Source of the DNA: Oscillospiraceae bacterium
GTDB taxonomy: Bacteria; Bacillota; Clostridia; Oscillospirales; Oscillospiraceae
Assembly (NCBI GenBank): GCA_015067665.1
Contig: SVLZ01000006.1
Coordinates: 1-56,848 of the forward strand
Length of the DNA: 56,848 nt
Direction: 5' to 3'
Each line of letters starts with the position of its first letter. Within the stretch, counting starts at the first letter, position 1. The position numbers and the translations under genes were made by a program. Below are positions 50,207 to 56,848 of this stretch, in pieces. The notes beneath the pieces are model-generated. The model did not search any database and was not told the origin of the DNA. It saw only the letters and a program-made list of their open reading frames with translations.

Positions 50207-52584
50207 ACGAAGAAAATAAAGTCCCGGTCATCAATGCTGACCCGGAATACGGCTTAACCTCCGCGGAAGCCTCCCTTCGGGCAGAAAAAGGACTCGCAAA
50301 TAAACCCACCGTCAAAACTGGACGGACGGAAGGGCAGATCATCCGAGAAAATGTATGTACCTTCTTTAATCTTGTGTTTGTCATTATGGCAGTCGCCCTG
50401 TTTTTAGCCGGCTCCTCCATTGTGAATATGACCTTTATGGTCATCGTCATTATCAACGCCATTATCGGCTGTTTTCAGGAGATCCGTGCAAAACGGGCGG
50501 TAGACAAGCTGTCCCTCCTATCCGCCCATACCGTCAAGACCCTCCGCGACGGTAAGCTCACAGAGATCCGCTTTGACGAGCTGGTGCGGGACGACATCGT
50601 TCTCTACGGTCCCGGTGATCAGATCAGTGCAGACGGTGTACTCCGCGACGGACATATTTACGTCAATGAATCCCTGCTCACCGGTGAAGCAGATGCGGTG
50701 GAAAAGCATCCGGGAGATCCCCTGCTGTCCGGCAGCTTCGTGGTCACCGGCAGCGGCAAAATGCAGCTGACACGGGTAGGCGATGAAGCCTTTGCCACAA
50801 AGCTGGCGCTGGAAGCCAAGAAAAATCCCCGTGCCGCCCGTTCGGAGATGATGCGGTCTTTGGACCTTCTGATCCGTTTTATCGGCATTGCTTTGGTGCC
50901 CATCGGCCTTTTACTCTTTTATAACCAGTATAAATCTCAGAATCTGGGGCTGCAGGCCAGCGCAGAAGCCACCGTTGCGGCGCTGGTTGGTATGATTCCT
51001 GAGGGACTGTACTTACTGACCAGTATTGCACTGGCTGTCTCTTCCCTTAAGCTGACCCAAAAGCGAGTCTTGGTGCAGGATATGCACTGCGTAGAGACCC
51101 TTGCGCGGGTGGATGTACTGTGCGTGGACAAAACCGGCACGATCACCGAGCCTGTGATGCAGGTAGAGGATGTCCTTCCTCTTTCCCATCAAGCGCCTGA
51201 ATACTTAGAAGAGATCATTGTAAACCTCTATGGCGACGAGGATCCGGAAAACGAAACTGCCCGCGCACTGCAGGCGCTGTTTCCCGGAAAACCCACTTGG
51301 AAAAAGAATATGGAGATTCCCTTCTCCTCGGACTACAAGTGGAAGGGCGCTGTCTTTGCTGATACAGGCGCATTCGTTGTAGGCGCACCGGATGCTATTT
51401 TAGGTAATTTCTTCCCGGAAATTTCCAAAACCGCAAACCATTGGTCCTCCCTTGGCTATCGGGTGCTGCTCATTGCCGCTTATGAGGGCACACCGCAACC
51501 CGGCAAGCTCTTTGCCAGTCAGCTTCACCCGGAAGCGCTGGTGCTGATGACCAACCGCATCCGTCCGGAAGCCCCGGAGACCTTCTCTTTCTTCGCAAAG
51601 CAAGGCGTGACCATCAAGGTCATTTCCGGCGACACCCCGGCAACTGTCTCCGACGTTGCCCGTCGGGCAGGCATCCAAAACGCAGACCGTTATATCGACA
51701 CCGGCGTCTTGGAGACCGACAAGGACTTTTTGCAGGCCGCGGAAGCATATACTGTCTTTGGTCGGGTGACGCCCGACAAGAAAAAGCGGCTCATTTGGGC
51801 AATGAAGCAGAAAAAGCACACGGTGGCAATGACCGGTGATGGCGTCAACGATGTGCTTGCTATGAAGGCAGCGGACTGCGGCATCGCTATGGCAGGGGGC
51901 GCCCAAGCCGCCAGTCAAATTGCCCAGCTTGTACTTTTGGACGCAGACTTTTCTGCAATGCCCAGCATTGTGGATGAGGGTCGACGTGTGATCAACAACA
52001 TCCAGCGGGCTGCCGCGTTGTTCCTTGTCAAAAATATTCTCTCTCTGTTCTTGGCGCTGATCGCCGTGCTGGCAGACTGGCCCTATCCCTTCGCCCCCAT
52101 CAATTTAAGCTTGATCTCCGCGCTGACCATTGGTGTTCCCTCCTTCTTTTTAGCGCTTGAGCCAAACTACGAGCGGGTAAAGGGTCGATTCATCGTCAGC
52201 GTTTTGCGGCAAGCCTTCCCCGGCGGTCTTACCAATATTATTATGGTCGTCACCGCCCAGATCGTCCTCGGCATTTTGGGTGCGCCTATGGCGCAGGTAC
52301 AGACCATCTGCACTGCTATTTTAGCAGTGACCGGTCTTTTGGTGCTGCTGTCTGCCTCCAAACCCTTTGATAAATTCCGTCTGTTCATTTGGGTGATGAT
52401 GGCAATTGCGCTGGTCTTCTCCTTCCTGTTCTTAGGCGGCATCCTGCAGCTGCAGTCGGTTTCTCTTGCCAATCTGCCCGTTTTGGGTATCCTGCTGGTG
52501 GCAACACCCCCTGTCTACTGGGCACTCAGACGGCTTTTCGATCTTGGCGACCGGGTCGTTGCCAATATCCGCAACCGCCAATAA
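50203..52584 (+). CDS. P-type cation ATPase, CtpE-like
   Basis: A 793-residue E1-E2 ATPase with an actuator loop (LLTGEADAVEK), ion-binding M4 motif GMIPEGL, phosphorylation site DKTGTITE, a reduced nucleotide-binding domain, and hinge motif TGDGVNDVLAMKAADCGIAM. It has eight to ten predicted membrane helices. M5-M6 reads PFAPINLSLISAL rather than the WVNLVTD of SERCA. These features, including VLVQDMHCVETLARVDVL, resemble the CtpE/Exp7 group, where a mycobacterial member is linked to Ca2+. The ion here is unproven. It overlaps thiN by four bases. Confidence 0.87.
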   Translation: MNEENKVPVINADPEYGLTSAEASLRAEKGLANKPTVKTGRTEGQIIRENVCTFFNLVFVIMAVALFLAGSSIVNMTFMVIVIINAIIGCFQEIRAKRAVDKLSLLSAHTVKTLRDGKLTEIRFDELVRDDIVLYGPGDQISADGVLRDGHIYVNESLLTGEADAVEKHPGDPLLSGSFVVTGSGKMQLTRVGDEAFATKLALEAKKNPRAARSEMMRSLDLLIRFIGIALVPIGLLLFYNQYKSQNLGLQASAEATVAALVGMIPEGLYLLTSIALAVSSLKLTQKRVLVQDMHCVETLARVDVLCVDKTGTITEPVMQVEDVLPLSHQAPEYLEEIIVNLYGDEDPENETARALQALFPGKPTWKKNMEIPFSSDYKWKGAVFADTGAFVVGAPDAILGNFFPEISKTANHWSSLGYRVLLIAAYEGTPQPGKLFASQLHPEALVLMTNRIRPEAPETFSFFAKQGVTIKVISGDTPATVSDVARRAGIQNADRYIDTGVLETDKDFLQAAEAYTVFGRVTPDKKKRLIWAMKQKKHTVAMTGDGVNDVLAMKAADCGIAMAGGAQAASQIAQLVLLDADFSAMPSIVDEGRRVINNIQRAAALFLVKNILSLFLALIAVLADWPYPFAPINLSLISALTIGVPSFFLALEPNYERVKGRFIVSVLRQAFPGGLTNIIMVVTAQIVLGILGAPMAQVQTICTAILAVTGLLVLLSASKPFDKFRLFIWVMMAIALVFSFLFLGGILQLQSVSLANLPVLGILLVATPPVYWALRRLFDLGDRVVANIRNRQ

Positions 52585-52674
52585 TTACCGCATAAACAAC
52601 TATGGAAAACGGGGCGTCGTAGGCGCCGCCCCCTACAATTTATCATTCGCAATTTGTAATTATAAAATTGCAAC

Positions 52675-52702
52675 CGCCCGGTGGAAATCCACCGGGCGTT
52701 TG
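52675..52702. terminator. Bidirectional terminator between the P-type ATPase gene and aspS
   Basis: CGCCCGGTGG (52675-52684) and CCACCGGGCG (52689-52698) form a perfect 10-bp stem with loop AAAT, followed by TTTGT on the plus strand. The convergent genes share it. The preceding 90 bases contain a GGGGCGTCGTAGGCGCCGCCCC hairpin and AATTTGTAATTATAA, non-coding. Confidence 0.75.
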
Positions 52703-52704
52703 TC

Positions 52705-54480
52705 TTATAAATGACTTTCGTTGATCAGGATATGCACATCGTCCAGCTGCTTCTGAGAAACCGTGGTAGGTGCGTCCATCATCAAATCCTGTGCGTTCTT
52801 GTTCATGGGGAAGGTGATGACCTCGCGGATAGACTCCTCGCCGGTCAGCAGCATCACAAGGCGGTCAACGCCGGGGGCTGCACCTGCGTGGGGAGGCGCG
52901 CCGTAGGTAAAGGCATTGTACATAGCCGGGAACTTTGCTTTTACATCCTCTTCGCCCAAACCAACCATTTGGAAGGCCTTGACCATGATCTCAGGATCGT
53001 GGTTACGGACGGCACCGGAGGCGGACTCATAGCCGTTGATAACAAGGTCGTACTGATCCGCATTGATCTGGAGAAGCTTCTCCGTATCGCCCTCAGCCGC
53101 CAGCAGCGCATTCATACCGCCCTGGGGCATAGAGAAGGGATTGTGGCAGAATTCCAGCTCCCCGGACTCCTCGCCCATTTCATACATGGGGAAGTCCACG
53201 ATCCAGCACATTGCATACTGCTCCTCGTCAAAGTGGCCGGGGATGCGCTTACCCATCATCGTGCGGATGACACCGGCAGTCTTTTGGGCGGTGGCCTTTT
53301 TGCCGGCTGCCATACAGACGAAGCTGCCTGGCTTGAGATTCAGCTTCTCGGTCAGTGCAGCAGTCTGCTCAGTGAGGAACTTGGATACGCCGCCGGTTAG
53401 ATTGCCGTTTTCGTCAACCTTTACCCAACAGGCCTTATTTCCGGTCTGTACCTCTACATCGGCAAGGAGCTTATCGATCCACTTGCGGCCCTCGTTAAAG
53501 TTATCCACGCTGACTGCCTTTACGACTGCATTCTGGAAAGGACCAAACTCTGAGCCTGCAACGGCATCAGTTACATCAGTGATTTCAAGGTCGATACGCA
53601 GGTCCGGCTTATCGGAGCCGTAGCGCTCCATTGCCTCATTGAACGGAATGTGACGGAAGGGTGCCGCGCTTACCCGCTCGTATTTACCAAACTTCTGGAA
53701 TACGGGACGGATCACTTCTTCCAGCGTCTGCAGCACATCCGCCTGAGAAGCAAATGCCATCTCCATATCCATTTGGTAGAACTCACCGGGTGTACGGTCA
53801 GCACGGGCATCCTCATCCCGGAAGCAGGGTGCGATCTGGAAATAGCGGTCAAAGCCGGAGGTCATCAGCAGCTGCTTAAACTGCTGCGGTGCCTGTGGCA
53901 GCGCATAGAACTTACCGGGATGATTCCGGGCAGGCACCAAATAGTCTCTTGCACCTTCAGGTGAGGAAGCGGTCAAAATAGGTGTAGTGATCTCCAAGAA
54001 GCCCTTCTCGGTCATCAGCCGGCGCAGCTCTGCAACCACCTGACAGCGAAGGATGATATTCTGCTTGACTGCAGGATTGCGCAGATCAAGATAGCGGTAC
54101 TTAAGACGCACATTCTCGTCTGCATCCCGGGACTTATTGATCTCAAAGGGCAGGGAGTTGTGGATGCACTTACCCAAGACCTTAATATCGGTAGGAACCA
54201 CCTCGATCTCACCGGTGGCCTGCTTGGGGTTCTTGCTCTCACGCTCCCGGACAGTGCCGGTAACGGAAACGGTGCTCTCCTTGTGGATGCCCTTAATGAT
54301 CTGCATCATCTGCTCATTTTCTACCACTACTTGCGTAGTGCCGTAAAAGTCGCGGAGAACCAAGAACGCAAAGTTTGCGCCGACCTCACGAACATTCTCC
54401 AGCCAGCCGGAAATCGTAACAGTTTTGCCTGCATCAGAAAGCCGCAGCTCTCCGCAGGTATGGGTTCTGGATTGGAACAT
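52705..54480 (-). CDS. aspS: Aspartate-tRNA ligase
   Basis: Charges tRNA-Asp. The 591-residue class II synthetase has an OB-fold anticodon domain (about 1-110) and class II motif 2 (CFRDEDARADRTPGEFYQMD). It also has the bacterial GAD insertion domain (about 290-420) and motif 3 (GAPPHAGAAPGVDRLVMLL). Bacterial-type length and YRYLDLRNP agree. The start is ATG 54480 after GAGGGG. No hisS precedes it, which is common in Firmicutes but not here. Confidence 0.97.
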   Translation of the reverse strand: MFQSRTHTCGELRLSDAGKTVTISGWLENVREVGANFAFLVLRDFYGTTQVVVENEQMMQIIKGIHKESTVSVTGTVRERESKNPKQATGEIEVVPTDIKVLGKCIHNSLPFEINKSRDADENVRLKYRYLDLRNPAVKQNIILRCQVVAELRRLMTEKGFLEITTPILTASSPEGARDYLVPARNHPGKFYALPQAPQQFKQLLMTSGFDRYFQIAPCFRDEDARADRTPGEFYQMDMEMAFASQADVLQTLEEVIRPVFQKFGKYERVSAAPFRHIPFNEAMERYGSDKPDLRIDLEITDVTDAVAGSEFGPFQNAVVKAVSVDNFNEGRKWIDKLLADVEVQTGNKACWVKVDENGNLTGGVSKFLTEQTAALTEKLNLKPGSFVCMAAGKKATAQKTAGVIRTMMGKRIPGHFDEEQYAMCWIVDFPMYEMGEESGELEFCHNPFSMPQGGMNALLAAEGDTEKLLQINADQYDLVINGYESASGAVRNHDPEIMVKAFQMVGLGEEDVKAKFPAMYNAFTYGAPPHAGAAPGVDRLVMLLTGEESIREVITFPMNKNAQDLMMDAPTTVSQKQLDDVHILINESHL

Positions 54481-54516
54481 AAAATATCCCCTCGTTTTTC
54501 TCATATTGCACCGCTT

Positions 54517-54545
54517 ATTTTCTCACAAACCTATAAAAAAGTCAA
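54517..54545 (-). promoter_or_regulatory. Promoter of aspS
   Basis: On the minus strand, -35 TTGACT (54540-54545) and -10 GAAAAT (54517-54522) with a 17-base spacer. No T-box core is found in the short leader. Confidence 0.55.
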
Positions 54546-54550
54546 TCACT

Positions 54551-54699
54551 TCTTACAATTTTAGCCTGAGCTATTTAGCCTGAGCAATATAACCCAAACT
54601 CGCCCAAGTGGGCATCTGATTCTCTCAGGCTATCGAAAAAGCCTCTGCATTTTTCACAAATTTATCGGGATTGGTGGAATTTTTATGTATATTGTAAGA
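54551..54699. other. Nested inverted repeats between aspS and trmL, candidate structured RNA
   Basis: Outer arms TCTTACAAT (54551-54559) and ATTGTAAGA (54691-54699) enclose two direct copies of TAGCCTGAGC (54562 and 54576). The second copy pairs with CTCAGGCTA (54624-54632). Inside lies the hairpin GCCCAAGTGGGC. No coding potential, and I cannot match it to a known RNA family. Confidence 0.45.
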
Positions 54700-54726
54700 A
54701 AAGTTGCATTTTTCGTAATTTTTTGA

Positions 54727-54755
54727 TTGCTTTTATTGGAAGTTTGCCGTATAAT
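54727..54755 (+). promoter_or_regulatory. Promoter of trmL
   Basis: -35 TTGCTT (54727-54732) and consensus -10 TATAAT (54750-54755) with a 17-base spacer, about 35 bases before the start codon. Confidence 0.65.
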
Positions 54756-54790
54756 AGGTCGGCGAGCAAATTAGGAAATACTTTAAGTAG

Positions 54791-55282
54791 GTGAAAGGAT
54801 TGCTTCATATCGTTTTGGTGGAGCCGGAAATCCCCGGTAACTGCGGAAATATTGCAAGAACCTGCGCCGCCACCGGCTGCAGTTTGCATCTTATCCGTCC
54901 TTTGGGCTTCGATATTTCGGACAAGGCCCTTAAAAGAGCAGGTCTTGATTACTGGCATCTTTTAGATGTGCACGACTATGATAACTTAGAGGATTTTTTC
55001 AGCAAAAACGATGTGAAACAAATGTGGTGTCTCACCACCAAAGCACCCCGATGCTACACGGAGGCAAATTTCGAAGAGGACTGCTATCTTTTCTTTGGAA
55101 AAGAAACCAAAGGTCTTCCGGAGGATTTTTTGGAAGCGCACAGAGAAAGCTGTATCCGTCTCCCTATGCGTCCGGAGGCCCGGAGTCTGAACCTAAGCAA
55201 TGCTGTCGCGATCACCGTCTTTGAGGCGCTCCGGCAGCTGGACTTCCCACATTTGCAAGATTACGGCAAAATGGCCAAGTAA
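54791..55282 (+). CDS. trmL: tRNA (cytidine/uridine(34)-2'-O)-methyltransferase
   Basis: A SPOUT-fold methyltransferase of the tRNA wobble base. The 160-odd-residue protein has LHIVLVEPEIPGNCGNIART at the N-terminus, LFFGKETKGLPEDFL and the knot motif RSLNLSNAVAITVFEALRQ. The start is uncertain. GTG 54791 has no good ribosome binding site. TTG 54800 has AGGTGA upstream and gives the family-like N-terminus LLHIVLVEPEIPGN. Confidence 0.94.
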   Translation: MKGLLHIVLVEPEIPGNCGNIARTCAATGCSLHLIRPLGFDISDKALKRAGLDYWHLLDVHDYDNLEDFFSKNDVKQMWCLTTKAPRCYTEANFEEDCYLFFGKETKGLPEDFLEAHRESCIRLPMRPEARSLNLSNAVAITVFEALRQLDFPHLQDYGKMAK

Positions 55283-55285
55283 GCA

Positions 55286-55392
55286 AATTGACAATAGAAA
55301 ATGGACAACAGACAATTACGGTGTTTCCTTGGGAAAGAGTTTTAATCGGCGATACCTTCATTGTCAATTGTCAATTATCAATTGTCCATTCA
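55286..55392. repeat. CAATTGTC-type repeat upstream of pgk
   Basis: The left part is AATTGACAATAGAAAATGGACAA and the right part is TTGTCAATTGTCAATTATCAATTGTCC, roughly inverted copies around a unique middle. TTGACA with GACAAT 17 bases on could serve as a weak promoter for pgk. Confidence 0.6.
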
Positions 55393-55423
55393 AAAATAAA
55401 TCACCAATATGGAGGAAATAACA

Positions 55424-56623
55424 ATGAACTACAACAAGAAGTCTATTGAAGACATTGAAGTAGCCGGCAAGCGCGTTCTGTGCCGCTGCGACTTCAACGT
55501 TCCCACCAAGGAAGGCAAAATCACTTCCGACAAGCGGATCGTAGCTGCTCTGCCCACTATTCAGTACCTGATCGAAAAGGGCGCTAAGGTCATCCTCTGC
55601 TCCCATATGGGCAAGCCCAAGGGCGAGTGGAAGCCTGAGCTGAGCCTCAAGATCGTTGCTGACCGTCTTTCCGAGCTGCTGGGCAAGGAAGTGATTATGG
55701 CTTCCGATGTTGCAGGCGAGGATTCCAAGGCAAAGGCTGCTGCTCTGCGCGACGGCGACGTAATGCTGCTGGAAAACACCCGTTACATCAAGGGCGAGAC
55801 CAAGAACGATCCCGAGCTGAGTAAGGCGCTGGCTGATCTTGCCGACATCTTTGTAAACGACGCCTTTGGCACCGCACACCGCGCCCACTCTTCCACCGCA
55901 GGTGTTGCTGATTACCTGCCCGCTGTTTCCGGTTACTTGGTACAGAAGGAAGTTTCCATTATGGGTAAGGCGCTGGCGAACCCCGAGCGTCCCTTCGTGG
56001 CTATTCTGGGTGGCGCTAAGGTTTCCGACAAGCTGAACGTTATCAACAACCTGCTGGAAAAGGTAGACACCCTCATCATCGGCGGCGGTATGGCTTATAC
56101 CTTCCTGGCCGCACAGGGCTACAGCGTCGGCAAGTCTCTCGTGGACAACGAGAAACTGGACTACTGCAAGGAGATGCTGGCAAAGGCAGAAGCCAAGGGT
56201 GTAAACCTGCTGCTGCCCGTTGACACCGCCATTGCTCCCGCATTCCCCTCTCCCATCGATGCTGAAATCGCCGTAGACTATGTAGACTGCACTGCAATCC
56301 CCGCCGACCAGATGGGTCTGGACATCGGCCCCAAGGCTTGCGAAATCTTCGCCGCTGCTGCAAAGAGCGCCAAGACCGTTGTTTGGAACGGACCTATGGG
56401 TGTTTTTGAGAATCCCACTCTGGCAAAGGGTACCATCGCTGTTGCACAGGCACTGGCTGACAGCGACGCTGTGACCATCGTTGGTGGCGGCGACTCCGCT
56501 GCCGCTTGCGAGCAGCTGGGTTTCGCAAATGCCATCACCCACATTTCCACCGGCGGCGGCGCTTCCCTTGAGTTCCTGGAAGGCCTGGAGCTGCCCGGTA
56601 TTGCTTGTCTGCAGGATAAGTAA
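55424..56623 (+). CDS. pgk: Phosphoglycerate kinase
   Basis: Glycolytic enzyme making ATP from 1,3-bisphosphoglycerate and ADP. The 399-residue protein has [48 protein letters not shown] and the C-terminal nucleotide-binding VNGP-like [10 protein letters not shown] and [16 protein letters not shown] 55424 follows GGAGG; the longer in-frame reading starts within that site. tpiA follows, as in many Firmicutes. Codon use looks optimised for high expression. Confidence 0.98.
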   Translation: MNYNKKSIEDIEVAGKRVLCRCDFNVPTKEGKITSDKRIVAALPTIQYLIEKGAKVILCSHMGKPKGEWKPELSLKIVADRLSELLGKEVIMASDVAGEDSKAKAAALRDGDVMLLENTRYIKGETKNDPELSKALADLADIFVNDAFGTAHRAHSSTAGVADYLPAVSGYLVQKEVSIMGKALANPERPFVAILGGAKVSDKLNVINNLLEKVDTLIIGGGMAYTFLAAQGYSVGKSLVDNEKLDYCKEMLAKAEAKGVNLLLPVDTAIAPAFPSPIDAEIAVDYVDCTAIPADQMGLDIGPKACEIFAAAAKSAKTVVWNGPMGVFENPTLAKGTIAVAQALADSDAVTIVGGGDSAAACEQLGFANAITHISTGGGASLEFLEGLELPGIACLQDK

Positions 56624-56639
56624 TTATAAAACCGTGTAA

Positions 56640-56752
56640 ACGGCCCCCTTGTGTAAAGGGGGCTGTCACGCGGTCAGCGTAACTGGGGGATTGTCAATCC
56701 CTCCGGCGGCAAATGCCGCCACCTCCCTTTGCACAAGGGAGGCTTGTATCAA
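56640..56752. repeat. Intergenic palindromic repeat between pgk and tpiA
   Basis: Left stem GGCCCCCTTGTGTAAAGGGGGCT, middle GGCGGCAAATGCCGCC, right stem CTCCCTTTGCACAAGGGAG. Same family as 20985 and 41993. Confidence 0.65.
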
Positions 56753-56804
56753 ATTTGTAAATAATCATCGTTTATCGATGCATATATAATTAGGAGAAAT
56801 AACT

Positions 56805-56848
56805 ATGAACAGAAAATATCGTAAGACCGTCATTGCCGGTAACTGGAA
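56805..56848 (+). CDS. tpiA: Triosephosphate isomerase, first codons only
   Basis: Only 14 codons are present before the window ends: MNRKYRKTVIAGNWK, whose AGNWK contains the catalytic-site Asn and Lys of the TIM family N-terminus. AGGAG precedes the ATG. Its position after pgk supports the call. Confidence 0.9.
   Translation, partial: MNRKYRKTVIAGNW

Noticed and set aside
55364..56542. Minus-strand open frame of 392 codons antisense to pgk
   Set aside because: It is a shadow of the highly biased pgk gene with no family features.
1..56848. tRNA or rRNA genes
   Set aside because: I scanned for GGTTCGA-type T-loops with acceptor pairing and for conserved rRNA words and found none; tRNA-like signals at 23.5-24.1 kb are T-box leaders.

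Overview
The window (about 57 kb, roughly 50-55% GC by eye, with AT-rich intergenic stretches) looks like the chromosome of an anaerobic, spore-forming member of Bacillota, class Clostridia, probably an Oscillospiraceae/Ruminococcaceae-type gut bacterium. The grounds are the Firmicutes gene order rimP-nusA-rnpM-ylxQ-infB-rbfA-truB-ribF-rpsO-pnp, a spoIIP sporulation gene, two T-box leaders, a ferredoxin-dependent 2-oxoacid oxidoreductase, and several families of short palindromic intergenic repeats. I see no rRNA, tRNA, transposase, prophage or CRISPR array. The genus is inference.

Layout. Positions 1-8.9 kb (minus strand) hold the transcription/translation operon, with pnp cut by the window start and a long hairpin between rpsO and pnp. 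At 9-10.1 kb is a degenerate ADP-ribosylglycohydrolase-like gene. At 10.2-13.5 kb (plus) is a deoxyribonucleoside salvage operon, deoC-deoD-deoB-cdd, followed by an AT-rich orphan gene. At 14.1-28.2 kb is the most unusual part, described below. At 28.4-33.5 kb (minus) is secA-pgeF-lipoprotein. At 33.6-37.6 kb (plus) are a DUF2079 membrane protein and a PHP-type tyrosine phosphatase behind a roughly 390-residue Lys/Pro/Glu repeat region. Then come spoIIP/tadA (minus), queH, an RlmL-like methyltransferase and a diacylglycerol kinase (plus), and a U32 peptidase-maf-mreC-mreD-PBP2 cell-shape cluster. These are followed by a YetF/DUF4363 pair, thiN, a CtpE-like P-type ATPase, aspS (minus), trmL, pgk and the first codons of tpiA.

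The 14.1-28.2 kb island has two divergent T-box riboswitches back to back, with promoters about 50 bp apart. The minus arm drives two paralogous proteins that each fuse an XRE helix-turn-helix, a cupin and a complete acyl-CoA synthetase. It continues into a ParA/MinD-like P-loop ATPase, a four-subunit 2-oxoacid:ferredoxin oxidoreductase of the VOR type, and the branched-chain aminotransferase IlvE. The plus arm drives a LeuA (2-isopropylmalate synthase) homologue that has lost its catalytic motifs but kept the leucine-binding regulatory domain. The next gene fuses a xylose-isomerase-like TIM barrel to another acyl-CoA synthetase. My best register for the specifier codons is AUC (Ile) on the minus arm and CUG (Leu) on the plus arm.

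Taken together, the island reads as an amino-acid-starvation-induced route that activates branched-chain fatty acids (2-methylbutyrate, isovalerate, isobutyrate) to CoA esters. VOR would reductively carboxylate these to 2-oxo acids, and IlvE would transaminate them to Ile, Leu and Val. The chemistry of each step is known for these families. Their assembly under T-box control with sensor-enzyme fusions is my inference and is the main discovery candidate here.
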